Positions 1 through 9,766 are shown, counted from the first letter of the stretch. The stretch: 64,000 nt of DNA from an uncultured Clostridia bacterium (GCA_947039455.1 CAMQZB010000006.1:20501-84500); one strand, 5' to 3'. Translations and numbers: made by a program. The notes: a model not told the origin generated them from the sequence alone.

Positions 1-4
1 CCAT
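1..4 (-). CDS. spo0A: Start codon of a gene leaving the left edge, predicted spo0A
   Basis: Seen: an ATG on the minus strand at 4-2, preceded by a strong ribosome binding site (GGAGGTG, complement of 10-16) at normal spacing. Only the start codon and one further base are inside the window, so the protein cannot be read. Inference: the gene is spo0A, the master regulator of sporulation, because spoIVB lies directly upstream (the recN-spoIVB-spo0A order is conserved in spore formers) and the intervening 200 bases hold two perfect Spo0A boxes, as expected for autoregulation. Confidence 0.55.
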
Positions 5-67
5 AACCACACCTCCGTTACAAATATGATAACATAGGTAAGTTAAAGAAAAACATCAAATTTCATT

Positions 68-74
68 TTCGACA
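68..74 (-). promoter_or_regulatory. Spo0A box (TGTCGAA)
   Basis: The minus strand reads TGTCGAAAA here, a perfect match to the 0A-box core TGNCGAA. It lies 64 bases upstream of the start codon at the left edge. Together with the second box at 141-147 it suggests control of that gene by phosphorylated Spo0A. Seven-base matches arise by chance, so the pair and the context carry the argument. Confidence 0.5.
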
Positions 75-140
75 TAAACATTGAAAATAACATACAATTT
101 CGCTGAATTTGATACTTCATTAACGAAATTTACAACAACA

Positions 141-147
141 TTCGACA
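141..147 (-). promoter_or_regulatory. Spo0A box (TTGTCGAA)
   Basis: The minus strand reads TTGTCGAAT, again a perfect 0A-box core. It lies between the spoIVB stop codon and the start codon at the left edge, 73 bases from the other box. Both boxes are in the same orientation. Confidence 0.5.
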
Positions 148-200
148 ATATCCACATGATAATACTAATCAAAGAGAAATATCAAACTATTAATAAAGAC

Positions 201-1217
201 CTAGTTTTGCACCATAAATGCACCGAACAAACCAAATCCACGAGTAGGATCGTTCACGAAAACGTGAGTAACAGCACCAACGAATTTTCCGTTTTGGATA
301 ATTGGGCTACCGCTCATACCTTGTACAATTCCACCTGTTTTTTCAAGTAATTCTTCGTCAACGATACGGATTACCATACCTCTATCTTGCGGAGAAGTCT
401 GATTGTTCTTTTGAATAATCTCGATATCGTATTCTTTAGGAATTTTTCCGTCAACAGTAGATAGGATTGTAGCTTTACCAATTTTCACTTCGCCAATGCT
501 AGCAACTTCCAAAGGGTTAGCGTAAAGCGGATTTACATAACCTTTCTCTAATTCACCAAACACACCGAATTTATTGTGAGTTGTAACATTGCCTTTCATT
601 TTTTCGTCATTAACGAATACGCCTTTAAGCTCACCACATTTCCCTTTTTGACCTTTATTAACACCAATAATCAAACAATTAGTAGTATCTCCACCCTTAA
701 CTCTAGTGACATTTTTTGACTTACCAATACTAGCAGGATGACCTAACGCACCGAAAGTATTGTCATCACGAATAAAAGTTAGAGTCCCAACACCTTGAAT
801 AATATCTTTAACAATCAGTCCAATTTTCTTTTCATTAGTAGGGATTTCTCTTTTCACTTCAATATAAGTATGAATTACATCATCACCACGACCAAGTTGT
901 AAAAGCATTTTTTCATCAGCATTTTTCACAGCGTTTTGCAAATCTTTCACAGTTTTCACAGCAACGCCATTAGCTGTTTGAATGATGTCACCATTTTCTA
1001 CGTTAGCACTAAGTGACGCACTACCGTTTTCAGTAAGAGTATTAGCTTGCCCAATAATCATTACCCCGTCAATCTGAAGTTCCAATCCAATAGGACAGCC
1101 CCCAACATAAACTTTGTTAGTGTCAGCACTGGCAATTTGTCCACCAATAGGCATAACAGTCATAGCTAAAACCAGTACCATAACAACAACAGCTATAATT
1201 TTTTTATTAATTCTCAT
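201..1217 (-). CDS. spoIVB: SpoIVB peptidase, sporulation signalling serine protease
   Basis: Serine peptidase of family S55. In spore formers it is made in the forespore, crosses its inner membrane and triggers the SpoIVFA/SpoIVFB pathway that activates sigma-K in the mother cell. Seen: a membrane anchor at residues 8-30, a PDZ-like stretch at about 45-120, then the S55 catalytic region. His160 lies in GALGHP, Ser302 in GMSGSP, and Asp287 lies 15 residues before the serine, the same spacing as in the Bacillus protein. The protein has 338 residues, shorter than the roughly 426 of B. subtilis; the missing part is mostly N-terminal. A GGGGGAAG ribosome binding site precedes the ATG. The gene stands just upstream of the presumed spo0A. 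Confidence 0.9.
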   Translation of the reverse strand: MRINKKIIAVVVMVLVLAMTVMPIGGQIASADTNKVYVGGCPIGLELQIDGVMIIGQANTLTENGSASLSANVENGDIIQTANGVAVKTVKDLQNAVKNADEKMLLQLGRGDDVIHTYIEVKREIPTNEKKIGLIVKDIIQGVGTLTFIRDDNTFGALGHPASIGKSKNVTRVKGGDTTNCLIIGVNKGQKGKCGELKGVFVNDEKMKGNVTTHNKFGVFGELEKGYVNPLYANPLEVASIGEVKIGKATILSTVDGKIPKEYDIEIIQKNNQTSPQDRGMVIRIVDEELLEKTGGIVQGMSGSPIIQNGKFVGAVTHVFVNDPTRGFGLFGAFMVQN

Positions 1218-1546
1218 AAACTTCCCCCCGTCTCAAAATTTTTATTGTATCATTAGAAGTTATTTATAGTGTCACGATTTCCTACTAAAAATATACTTTA
1301 ATAATGAAATTAATTCATTAATCTTTTTATCACTTAACAAATCAACAAATAATCTAACTTCACAATACCAACCCAATTAACATCTGTAATTTCAACTAAA
1401 TTATGTAAATAATGTATTAAATTTAAGTTTTTTACTATTTGCTATTGAAATTATAGATATTTTGTATTATAATATAACTACACAGTGTAAGAAAAATACA
1501 CTTTGAATTTAGAGCTTAAAAAATACCAATAGATATAGGAGAAATT
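1218..1546. other. Divergent intergenic region
   Basis: AT-rich spacer between spoIVB (leftward) and the alpha/beta hydrolase (rightward). The only clear element is the rightward promoter at 1445-1473. No sigma-F or sigma-G promoter for spoIVB could be assigned with confidence. Confidence 0.5.
1445..1473 (+). promoter_or_regulatory. Sigma-A type promoter of the alpha/beta hydrolase gene
   Basis: TTGAAA at 1445-1450, a 17-base spacer and a perfect TATAAT at 1468-1473, 73 bases before the ATG. Confidence 0.7.
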
Positions 1547-2452
1547 ATGGAACAATTCGCAATAAAATCACATGACAAATTGTCACTATCATGCCGACTT
1601 TGGGCTGATGTTGAAACACCAAAAGGCGTATTACAAATCACTCACGGCATGGCTGAATATATTATGAGATACGATAGGTTCGCAAAATTTATGAATGAAA
1701 ACGGGTATATCGTCTTCGGAAACGACTTGCGTGCACACGGCGAAACTGCTGGGAACCCAAACCGTGTAGGAAAAGTTTTAGAAGGTGATTTATTTACTGA
1801 TACTTTGAACGACCAAATTTTCTTAACAAAATACCTTGAGAAAAAGTATCCTAATTTACCGATATTTTTGATGGGTCATTCTTATGGTTCATTCTTAACA
1901 CAAAAATATATCCAAGAATGTCACATTCCAAAAGCAGTAATCCTTATGGGAACAGCCCACCAAAAAAACATCTTAACAGCCTTTGGAAAACAAGTAGCAA
2001 AAATCACTTGCAAATGCAAAGGACAAGATGTACCAGCAAAACTAATTGCGAAACTTTCTTTTGATTCATATGCAAAACAGTTTAAAGAAGGAGCATGGAT
2101 CACTCGTGACCATGAAATTGCTAAAAGCTACTACGCTGACGAATACTGTAACGTTGTGTTTTCAGCTGGCTTCTACAAGAGTTTCTTCACAAACCTAAGA
2201 AAATTATATACCAAAGAAAACCTTGCAAAAATCCCAAAAGACTTACCACTATTCCTAATAGCAGGTGAAGCTGATCCAGTAGGCGGAAAAGGCAAAATGG
2301 TGAAAAAACTACACAAATGCTATCAAGAGAACGGACTTACAAACACATCAATCACCCTTTACCAAGACATGCGTCACGAAATTCTAAACGAAATAGATTA
2401 TCAAGAACCACAAAATGATATCTTAGCTTTCATAAATCAAAACAACAAATAA
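1547..2452 (+). CDS. Alpha/beta hydrolase, monoacylglycerol lipase / lysophospholipase-like
   Basis: Predicted cytoplasmic serine hydrolase of the Hydrolase_4 family, which cleaves monoacylglycerols, lysophospholipids or related esters; the substrate cannot be told from sequence. Seen: an oxyanion region THGMAEY at 32-38, the nucleophile elbow GHSYGS with Ser112, and likely triad partners Asp243 (in GEADPVG) and His277 (in MRHE). The 301-residue length is normal and there is no signal peptide. The ATG follows an AGGAG site at 7-base spacing and a strong promoter. The gene is transcribed alone and ends before the terminator at 2530-2571. Confidence 0.85.
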   Translation: MEQFAIKSHDKLSLSCRLWADVETPKGVLQITHGMAEYIMRYDRFAKFMNENGYIVFGNDLRAHGETAGNPNRVGKVLEGDLFTDTLNDQIFLTKYLEKKYPNLPIFLMGHSYGSFLTQKYIQECHIPKAVILMGTAHQKNILTAFGKQVAKITCKCKGQDVPAKLIAKLSFDSYAKQFKEGAWITRDHEIAKSYYADEYCNVVFSAGFYKSFFTNLRKLYTKENLAKIPKDLPLFLIAGEADPVGGKGKMVKKLHKCYQENGLTNTSITLYQDMRHEILNEIDYQEPQNDILAFINQNNK

Positions 2453-2529
2453 TATAATGATAATTACTAATAAAATTAACATATAAAACATATTTAATAA
2501 TAAATAATCTACTAAACAAGAAAACAGAA

Positions 2530-2571
2530 AAAACTCCTTATCCTTCCAATTTCGGAAAGATAGGGAGTTTT
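2530..2571 (+). terminator. Intrinsic terminator after the alpha/beta hydrolase
   Basis: AAAACTCCTTATCCTTCC pairs with GGAAAGATAGGGAGTTTT around an AATTTC loop, giving a long stem with one mismatch and A/T flanks on both sides. It could also act on the leftward galK transcript. The rest of 2453-2777 is AT-rich with nothing else recognised. Confidence 0.75.
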
Positions 2572-2777
2572 ATTATGTCTTTAATATAAATTGAAAGTTT
2601 GCCCACATGTTTCAAAATTCTTTAACATAGTAATTATCGGTAGCCACTAAGATAATCTCATGGACTTTGAAATTTTAATCATTTCAAATATTAGCAAACT
2701 TGTTACAAAATATTTCTATCAAATATATGCTAACATAAAAATCAAAATTCACAACTAAATTAGTATGTTAATCAAAA

Positions 2778-3998
2778 TTATAAATGGCAAGTACCTAATT
2801 CTCTAAGGGTAGCTGAAAACACATTATCGTTGCCAAAAACATTTTTCATTTTATTAGCAAACTTAACTTTATCACGACTTTTCACAAAAGCAATTATAGT
2901 ACCAGCAAAACCACCACCGTGAACACGAGCAGTTCCGTCTTTTATAAATGTTTTAGCAACAGCTAAAGCAAGGGGAATACCTTGATTTAAATCACCTTCT
3001 TTATATGCGTTTTGCAAATTAATTTGAGATGATAAGCCACTTTTTTCGATAGTAGAAAGAAGCAATTTGCTCTTTTTTTCTTTAATAGCACGAACTGCAA
3101 TTTCCACACGATAATTTTCTTCATAGAAGTGAATAGCACGTAAAATAGCACGACCGCTAACTTTTTTTCTAAGTTGTGGAAGTTTAATCATAAACCGTTC
3201 TTGGGGAACATCTCTTAACACTTTCTCACCGAAATACTCCGCAACTTGACTTAATTCGCCAATAATAGCAGCATATTCTTTTGTAAGACTTGAGTGATCA
3301 CCAGTGTTAACAATAACAACTTCGTACCCAAGCAAATCACAACCAAGGCGATTTACTATAGGTTCTTTTGGATTTTTGAAGTCTATATCAACAATACCGC
3401 CGAAAGAAATACCAGATTGATCAAGAAGACCACAAGGTTTACCAAAATAAACATTTTCAGAAAATTGCCCAACTTCAGCCATTTTAAATCTATCAAGAGC
3501 CCCATCATTATAGTAGAAATTCAAAATTTCCGCCATAAGCAATTCATATGCCGCAGAAGAAGAAACTCCAGCACCCTTAAAAATACGGCTGTCCATAACC
3601 ATTCTAAACCCACCGATGTTGAATCCACGGTCCTTAAAACCTTGAAGAACCCCTTTCACCATAGCTTTAGATTTTCCTTTTTCACGAGGCAAAAGTGCAG
3701 TATCGTTAAAATCGAAAATCATATCAACGTAACCTTCTGAAATAATATGAACCTTGTCCGCTTTCTCAACAACCGCAAGCATATCGCAGTCAATTGTGCC
3801 AACAAGCACTCTACCGTTGTTGTGGTCAGTGTGGTTTCCGCAAATTTCAATACGCCCAGGAGATGAGAAAATGTCTGTAGAGTCGTGACCAAATTTTGCT
3901 TTAAAAACATCATTCAGTATCCCAATTCTAGCAGGAAATTCAGCAACACCTTTTCCATTTCCATATATTTTAGTTAAATTTTCTTCATTGTAAATCAT
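2778..3998 (-). CDS. galK: Galactokinase (GHMP kinase family)
   Basis: Phosphorylates galactose at C1 with ATP, the entry step of the Leloir pathway. Seen: the galactokinase signature at 48-62 reads GRIEICGNHTDHNNG (classical GEHTDYN has become GNHTDHN), the ATP loop KGAGVSSSAAYE at 141-152, the catalytic Asp193 in GLLDQSG, and the C-terminal GHMP motif HGGGFAG at 360-366. The length of 406 residues fits the family. It starts 48 bases after the AraC-type regulator and probably shares its promoter. No galT or galE is in the window. The two substitutions in the sugar signature leave room for a related sugar substrate, so galactose is likely but not proven. Confidence 0.82.
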   Translation of the reverse strand: MIYNEENLTKIYGNGKGVAEFPARIGILNDVFKAKFGHDSTDIFSSPGRIEICGNHTDHNNGRVLVGTIDCDMLAVVEKADKVHIISEGYVDMIFDFNDTALLPREKGKSKAMVKGVLQGFKDRGFNIGGFRMVMDSRIFKGAGVSSSAAYELLMAEILNFYYNDGALDRFKMAEVGQFSENVYFGKPCGLLDQSGISFGGIVDIDFKNPKEPIVNRLGCDLLGYEVVIVNTGDHSSLTKEYAAIIGELSQVAEYFGEKVLRDVPQERFMIKLPQLRKKVSGRAILRAIHFYEENYRVEIAVRAIKEKKSKLLLSTIEKSGLSSQINLQNAYKEGDLNQGIPLALAVAKTFIKDGTARVHGGGFAGTIIAFVKSRDKVKFANKMKNVFGNDNVFSATLRELGTCHL

Positions 3999-4046
3999 AA
4001 TATATCCTTAAACTATAGTAGTTTTATCTATCGTACTTGTAATATT

Positions 4047-5657
4047 TCAAATTAAGTCAGTACTATTTTTTCCAACATATTCTCTCATTTTGTTTGGAGA
4101 AACCTTAAAGAATTTTTTGAAACAATAGCTGAAATAATGTTGATCACCATAGCCAACTTCTTCTGAAATTTCCATGATTTTCTTATTAGTCATAACTATC
4201 AAATTTTTCGCTTTATTCATGCGAACTGAAGTTAACAAATTCACAAAGCTGTCACCCTTACTTTTTTTAATAAGACTAGAAAGATAGTTTGGGGAACAGT
4301 GCAATCTATCCGACAGCAAATTCAAGCACATGTCTTTGTTACCGTACTCGTTTTTAATCATTTCCATAGCACTAGCAGCAAGAACATCTATATTTTTTTG
4401 TCTTTGATTAAAAATGTTTCCAGCAACTTCCAAAGACAAGTTTCTAATTTCAGCTTCTATTTCTTCCTTAGTTTTGTTAAAAGCCAGTTGACTAATAATA
4501 GAAGTTGACAATTCTTTGTCGCAATCAATAGCACTCATAGCTTTAAAATTCATGAAAATCATTTCTAAAATACACATATTAAAGTAATTGGAACTGCGAT
4601 TATTTTTATTAATTTCCATAAAAACTTTATCAAGATATCTATTAATTGCTAGAGCGTCACTCATTTTAAGTTTCTCTTCCAATGTTGCAATAATACTTGA
4701 AATCTCAAATTCACCGTCTTTATTATTACTTTCAATATCACCAATATGAACAATTTGTTGATCAGTACCGTCAATATAAGAAACCGCATTAACTGAGCCA
4801 ATATACGCTTTTGAAGTATTAGTTAAGTCATCAAAATATTCACTAATTCCACAATATGCTGAAATATTCATAATACGTTTAGCTGTAAGCACTATATCTT
4901 TAGAGAATATTTTTAAAAATTTATTCAATGCACTTTCAGTACCGCAAGCAATTACCACAATTTTCGATTGATAAATAAAACACTCGCTCTGGAAGTATTT
5001 TGAAGAAATAATCCTTGAAGCGTTGAACATTCTTTTCAAGTTAATATCGTCTTGTTCTGATACAATAGCGTTAATAGATTTAATAGTACAAACAACGTAT
5101 TTTTTTCCAAAAACATCAGCCTGTTGCGTAATGTTAAAAGGAACTTCTTTAAAGGCTCTTTCAATTAGCAAAGGGGGGACTTCATTTTTAATTAAACCAC
5201 GAAAGAAAAGAGTTTTATTTAATAAAATATTCTCACGTGACAAATCACGACGTAAAGAAACTTCTAATATTTGCGAAACATTAATATCTATTTTATCTTT
5301 AATGCTCTCAAATTCTTCAGTGAGCTCATCAGTAGTTAAAGGAAGTAATAAATATTCCATAATATTATATTTGATAGCCATTTTCACATGCTCAAAATGT
5401 TGACACTCAGTCAAAAACACAATTTGCATATTTGGACGAATTTCACGAACATTACGAGCAAGCTCAATACCGCTAGTGAAAGGCATTTGAGCGTCAGCAA
5501 CTAGCAAATCAATCTCATTTTTCTCTACAATATCAATAGCGTCCGCACCGTTGTCCACATAGTCAACCACAGAAAACCCGATACTCTCCCATGAGATTTT
5601 TTCTAAAATTTCTTTTCTTTTTTCAATATCGCCAGCAGCAAATAGAATAGTATACAT
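4047..5657 (-). CDS. Response regulator with AraC-type DNA-binding domain, atypical receiver
   Basis: YesN-like transcription regulator: receiver domain at 1-125, a long middle region at about 130-430, and an AraC helix-turn-helix pair at about 435-530. The phosphoacceptor aspartate is present (Asp55 in LLVADAQMP) and so is the switch Thr (FLTE). The acidic pair normally found after beta-1 is replaced (FAAGD instead of VDDE) and the conserved Lys of the KP motif is Leu (LLLPL). Mg2+ binding and phosphorylation are therefore probably impaired. No histidine kinase is adjacent. The gene heads a unit with galK, which it may control; this is inference from position. Confidence 0.85.
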   Translation of the reverse strand: MYTILFAAGDIEKRKEILEKISWESIGFSVVDYVDNGADAIDIVEKNEIDLLVADAQMPFTSGIELARNVREIRPNMQIVFLTECQHFEHVKMAIKYNIMEYLLLPLTTDELTEEFESIKDKIDINVSQILEVSLRRDLSRENILLNKTLFFRGLIKNEVPPLLIERAFKEVPFNITQQADVFGKKYVVCTIKSINAIVSEQDDINLKRMFNASRIISSKYFQSECFIYQSKIVVIACGTESALNKFLKIFSKDIVLTAKRIMNISAYCGISEYFDDLTNTSKAYIGSVNAVSYIDGTDQQIVHIGDIESNNKDGEFEISSIIATLEEKLKMSDALAINRYLDKVFMEINKNNRSSNYFNMCILEMIFMNFKAMSAIDCDKELSTSIISQLAFNKTKEEIEAEIRNLSLEVAGNIFNQRQKNIDVLAASAMEMIKNEYGNKDMCLNLLSDRLHCSPNYLSSLIKKSKGDSFVNLLTSVRMNKAKNLIVMTNKKIMEISEEVGYGDQHYFSYCFKKFFKVSPNKMREYVGKNSTDLI

Positions 5658-5709
5658 AAATTTTTCACCTTTAATTTTGGATTAATAGATTTTCAAATGG
5701 TATATGAAT

Positions 5710-5738
5710 ATTTTAACACAACCAATATCCGATGTCAA
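5710..5738 (-). promoter_or_regulatory. Promoter of the regulator-galK unit
   Basis: The minus strand has a perfect TTGACA (complement of 5733-5738), a 17-base spacer and TAAAAT (complement of 5710-5715) with an upstream TG giving an extended -10. It lies about 53 bases before the regulator start. Confidence 0.75.
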
Positions 5739-5865
5739 TGCAATGATTTATTTTTTTACGGATAAATGCGCACTTTGATAATAATTTCAATTACTTATAT
5801 GAAATCACACCCCTGAACCACATCTAATAAACGCAATTAAATAACTTATTAATATTAAGCAATTA

Positions 5866-5900
5866 AAAATCACCTATCGGTTGCCCCAATAGGTGATTTT
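5866..5900 (-). terminator. Intrinsic terminator after dnaJ
   Basis: AAAATCACCTAT and ATAGGTGATTTT form a perfect 12-bp stem followed by a T-rich run, 24 bases past the dnaJ stop codon. Confidence 0.85.
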
Positions 5901-5924
5901 AAATTTATTTATATATTCATTGAT

Positions 5925-7046
5925 TTATTTTTCTTTAGAGATTTCATAGATTTTTTCCATATAATCTCTGTGTTTTGAATATTGTTTTTTCTCGAAAGAC
6001 TCACTAAGTTCCTCAAGGTCTTTCTTTTGTATACGAGTAAGACTTTTTGGAATTTCAACAAGTACGTTAAGATATAAATCACCAACTCTACCGTTTTTAG
6101 TTTTAATACCCTTGCCACGAATACGAAGCATAGTACCACTTTGAGTACCTTCAGGAATTTTTTGACTAAAAGTACCGTCTAAAGAAGGAACTTCAACTGT
6201 TCCACCAAGGGTCGCAGTAACAAAAGAGATTGGAATATCCACGAACAAATCTTGGTTTTTTCTCTTTAGAAGTTTATGTGGCGTAACAGTGATATCGATT
6301 ACTAAGCTACCGTTTGAACCAGTGGCACTTTTGGCGTGATTACCGTAACCACGCACTGACAATTCGTTACCGTTGTCAACTCCTGCTGGAATCTCAAGGC
6401 TGATAGTTTTGTTTTTAGATACAAAACCGTTACCGCGACAGTGAGTACATTTTTCAAGAATTTTCTTGCCTGTACCCTTACAATCTTCACAATCACGATG
6501 ACTAACTTGACGTCCAAAAATAGAGTTTGAAACGTATTGAACTTTACCAGTACCGCTACATTTTCCGCAAGTAGCGTGACTAGTTCCGTTTTTAGCGCCA
6601 GTACCGCTACATTCTTTACAACGTTCTTTCACAGTAACCTTAACATCTTTGTGAACGCCTTTGCAAGCTTCCACGAAAGATAAAGTCATGCTGATGTTGA
6701 TATCAGTACCAACTTCAGCAACTTGACGCGCAGATTGACTGCGACCGCCACCGCCGAAAGCAGAGAAGATATCGAAGATATCTTCGAAACCGCCTCCGCC
6801 ACCACCGCCACCAAATCCTCCAAAGTTAAAACCTTGAGGTTGAGGGTTGTCGTATTCCGCACGTTTATTACCGTCAGAAAGAGTTTCATAAGCTTCGTTA
6901 GCTTCTTTAAATTTTTCTGAGGCAGCTTCGTTACCTTGATTTAAATCAGGGTGATATTTTTTTGCTTGATTTCTGTAAGCTTTTTTAATTTCGTCATCGC
7001 TAGCGTCTTTGCTTACACCTAACACATCATAATAATTTTTTGCCAT
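5925..7046 (-). CDS. dnaJ: Chaperone protein DnaJ (Hsp40)
   Basis: Co-chaperone that delivers unfolded proteins to DnaK and stimulates its ATPase. Seen: J domain at 1-70 with HPD at 32-34, a glycine/phenylalanine-rich linker with poly-Gly, four zinc-binding CxxCxGxG repeats (CKECSGTG, CGKCSGTG, CEDCKGTG, CTHCRGNG), and the C-terminal substrate-binding domains. The start is placed at the ATG beginning MAKNYYDVLGV, giving 373 residues; an open frame runs 13 codons further upstream but that extension does not match the family. The binding site GGAG lies 12 bases upstream, a long spacing. It is the last gene of the hrcA-grpE-dnaK-dnaJ group. Confidence 0.97.
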   Translation of the reverse strand: MAKNYYDVLGVSKDASDDEIKKAYRNQAKKYHPDLNQGNEAASEKFKEANEAYETLSDGNKRAEYDNPQPQGFNFGGFGGGGGGGGFEDIFDIFSAFGGGGRSQSARQVAEVGTDINISMTLSFVEACKGVHKDVKVTVKERCKECSGTGAKNGTSHATCGKCSGTGKVQYVSNSIFGRQVSHRDCEDCKGTGKKILEKCTHCRGNGFVSKNKTISLEIPAGVDNGNELSVRGYGNHAKSATGSNGSLVIDITVTPHKLLKRKNQDLFVDIPISFVTATLGGTVEVPSLDGTFSQKIPEGTQSGTMLRIRGKGIKTKNGRVGDLYLNVLVEIPKSLTRIQKKDLEELSESFEKKQYSKHRDYMEKIYEISKEK

Positions 7047-7142
7047 AATTCTAATATTCTCCAAAAACGGAACAGCAACTGCCACTCCATTTATTTTTCA
7101 TAACTAATATAAAGACAAACCGCCTTTCATTATAAACGCAAC

Positions 7143-7178
7143 TATATGGTCCACGCTAAAACAGCAGTAGACCATATA
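7143..7178 (-). other. Hairpin between dnaK and dnaJ
   Basis: TATATGGTC and GACCATATA form a 9-bp stem around an 18-base loop in the 177-base gap between dnaK and dnaJ. There is no T-run after it on the minus strand, so it looks more like a processing or mRNA-stability element than a terminator. The function is inferred. Confidence 0.4.
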
Positions 7179-7223
7179 AAAAGTTTAAATTAATTTGTAC
7201 AACTTAATTCCCACTTTGAGAGA

Positions 7224-9053
7224 TTAGTCGTTGTCGTCAGTAACGTCAACAACGATATCTTCGTCAGAAGCGTCGTTAGATTCAGTGAATGGCTCGCCAC
7301 CTTCTGCTGCTCCACCTTGTTGTTGGTAAAGTTTACCGAAGATCGCACCAGTAGAATCCATAAGTTTTTGAGTTTCAGCTTTGATAGCTTCAAGATCGCC
7401 ATTTTCCAATACTTTCTTAGCATCAGCAACAGCAGTTTCAACAGTAGTCTTATCAGCTTCTTCAAGTTTATCAGAAGACTCTTTCATGAATTTTTCGATA
7501 TTGAAAATAGCTTGATCAAGCCCGTTTTTAATATCAAGTTCTTCTTTTCTTTTTTTATCTTCATCAGCATACATTTCAGCTTCTTTCACAGCTTTGTCAA
7601 TCTCGTCATCAGACAAGTTAGTAGAAGCAGTGATAGTAATGTTTTGAGATTTTCCAGTACCTTTATCAGTAGCCGTTACGTGAACGATACCGTTAGCATC
7701 GATGTCAAAAGTAACTTCAATTTGTGGAATACCACGAGGAGAAGGAGCAATACCAGAAAGCTCAAATCTTCCAAGAGTTTTGTTATCTTTAGCAAATTCT
7801 CTTTCACCTTGTAAAACGTGAACATCAACAGCAGGTTGATTATCAGCAGCAGTTGAGAATACTTGTGATTTTTTAGTAGGAATAGTTGTGTTTCTCTCGA
7901 TAATTTTCGTAGCAACACCACCCATAGTTTCGATTCCGATAGAAAGAGGAGTTACATCAAGAAGAAGAACGTCTTTAACATCACCAGACAAAACACCAGC
8001 TTGAATAGCTGCACCAACCGCAACGCACTCATCAGGATTGATACCTTTGAAAGGCTCAACACCAGTGAAAGCTTTCACAGCCTCGATAACTGCTGGAATT
8101 CTTGTAGAACCACCAACAACGATAATTTTATTTAGATCAGACAATGACAAACTAGCGTCTGACAAAGCTTTTTTCATAGGAACGATAGTCGCAGCAACTA
8201 GATCAGCAGTTAAAGCGTCGAATTTTTGTCTAGTAATATTCAAATCCAAATGCTTAGGACCATCAGCAGTAGCTGTGATAAATGGAAGGTTAACGTTAGT
8301 AGTAGCAACGCCAGAAAGCTCGATTTTAGCTTTTTCAGCAGCATCTTTCAAACGTTGAAGAGCCATTTTGTCTTTAGACAAATCAACACCCTCAGCCTTT
8401 TTAAATTCTTCTAAAAGGAAATTAACTAGTCTTTCGTCAAAGTCATCACCACCAAGTTTAGTGTTACCGTTAGTAGATAGAACTTCGAAAACTCCGTCTC
8501 CGATTTCTAAAATAGAAACGTCGAATGTACCACCACCAAGATCGTAGATCAAGATTTTAGCGTTTTTGTTGTCGCCTTTGTCAAGACCGTAAGACAAAGC
8601 AGCAGCAGTTGGCTCGTTGATAATTCTTTTAACATCAAGTCCAGCAATTCTGCCTGCGTCTTTAGTAGCTTGACGTTGGCTATCGTTGAAGTAAGCAGGA
8701 ACAGTAATAACTGCCTCAGTTACTTTTTCACCAAGATAAGCTTCAGCATCTTGTTTAAGTTTAGTCAAAATCATAGCTGAAATTTCTTGAGGAGAATATT
8801 GATTGTCGTCGATATTAACCTTGAAATTGCTACCCATTTCACGTTTGATTGAAGAAATAGTTCTGTCAGGGTTAGCAACCGCTTGGCGTTTTGCTACTTG
8901 ACCAACTAATCTCTCACCGTCTTTTTTAAATCCTACTACAGAAGCAGTAGTTCTTGCGCCTTCAGCATTAGAGATTACAACTGGCTCGCCGCCTTCCATA
9001 ACCGCAACACATGAATTTGTTGTTCCTAAATCGATTCCGATAATTTTACCCAT
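7224..9053 (-). CDS. dnaK: Chaperone protein DnaK (Hsp70)
   Basis: ATP-dependent Hsp70 chaperone. Seen: the phosphate-1 motif [14 protein letters not shown] near the N terminus, the phosphate-2 motif [12 protein letters not shown], the adenosine motif [11 protein letters not shown], the linker region before the substrate-binding domain, and an acidic C-terminal tail ending DVTDDND. The length of 609 residues is typical of Gram-positive DnaK. It lies between grpE (84 bases upstream) and dnaJ, and is probably transcribed from the CIRCE-controlled promoter before hrcA. Confidence 0.98.
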   Translation of the reverse strand: MGKIIGIDLGTTNSCVAVMEGGEPVVISNAEGARTTASVVGFKKDGERLVGQVAKRQAVANPDRTISSIKREMGSNFKVNIDDNQYSPQEISAMILTKLKQDAEAYLGEKVTEAVITVPAYFNDSQRQATKDAGRIAGLDVKRIINEPTAAALSYGLDKGDNKNAKILIYDLGGGTFDVSILEIGDGVFEVLSTNGNTKLGGDDFDERLVNFLLEEFKKAEGVDLSKDKMALQRLKDAAEKAKIELSGVATTNVNLPFITATADGPKHLDLNITRQKFDALTADLVAATIVPMKKALSDASLSLSDLNKIIVVGGSTRIPAVIEAVKAFTGVEPFKGINPDECVAVGAAIQAGVLSGDVKDVLLLDVTPLSIGIETMGGVATKIIERNTTIPTKKSQVFSTAADNQPAVDVHVLQGEREFAKDNKTLGRFELSGIAPSPRGIPQIEVTFDIDANGIVHVTATDKGTGKSQNITITASTNLSDDEIDKAVKEAEMYADEDKKRKEELDIKNGLDQAIFNIEKFMKESSDKLEEADKTTVETAVADAKKVLENGDLEAIKAETQKLMDSTGAIFGKLYQQQGGAAEGGEPFTESNDASDEDIVVDVTDDND

Positions 9054-9136
9054 AATAATAACTCCTTGTTTCGTCCAATTTTATGACGAATTATTTATTT
9101 ATTTTATTTCTTTATAAAAATTTTTAACTAATATAA

Positions 9137-9766
9137 TTACACCGCAACTTTAACAAAGCTGTGACGTAGTACTTTATTGCCTTTGTAGTATCCTTTTTGG
9201 AATACTTCAATAACCGTGTCAGACTGCTCAGGACTCTCCGCCTCACCTTGCATAACAGCATTGTGAAATTCAGGGTCAAAAGGTTTTCCAAGACAATCAA
9301 TTTCAGTTACTCCAAAATGAGCAAGTTTATCAATTAATTGTTTTTGAATCATTTTCACGCCACCAGCAATGCTCTCGTCAGCAATCATAGAAATTGCTCT
9401 GTCAAGATTATCAAGAGTTTCAACTATTGAAGATAAAACTTCGTTTTGTCCGTCAATATAACCCTCACTGCGACTAGTAGAAGCGCGTCTTTTGTAGTTT
9501 TCATAGTCAGCAACAAGTCTCATATAAGTGTCATCAGACACCTTGCCCGCAGCTTTCTCTTGAAGCTCAACACCCCTTTTCTCCATTTCCGTAAGCATTT
9601 TCATCAAAGCCACGTTAGCATCTTTCATGCTATCGAAAAACTCTTCTTTCTTATCGTCTGGAGTGGTAGCATAACTAATTTTCGAAAAATCAGGTGGATT
9701 GTTCCCACTGTCCACAACCACATCTTCTATGTTTTCCACATCAATATTACTATGTTTTTTTGCCAT
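9137..9766 (-). CDS. grpE: GrpE, nucleotide exchange factor of DnaK
   Basis: Releases ADP from DnaK. Seen: an acidic, low-complexity N terminus (about residues 1-45), a helical region, then the conserved GrpE core including YENYKRRAS and the C-terminal GYYKGNKVLRHSFVKVA signature. The 209-residue length fits. It begins 18 bases after hrcA ends, which supports co-transcription and possible translational coupling. Confidence 0.96.
   Translation of the reverse strand: MAKKHSNIDVENIEDVVVDSGNNPPDFSKISYATTPDDKKEEFFDSMKDANVALMKMLTEMEKRGVELQEKAAGKVSDDTYMRLVADYENYKRRASTSRSEGYIDGQNEVLSSIVETLDNLDRAISMIADESIAGGVKMIQKQLIDKLAHFGVTEIDCLGKPFDPEFHNAVMQGEAESPEQSDTVIEVFQKGYYKGNKVLRHSFVKVAV

Noticed and set aside
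2595..2701. Inverted words AAGTTTGC and GCAAACTT about 90 bases apart after galK
   Set aside because: Only eight bases per arm with no supporting inner structure; likely chance in AT-rich DNA.
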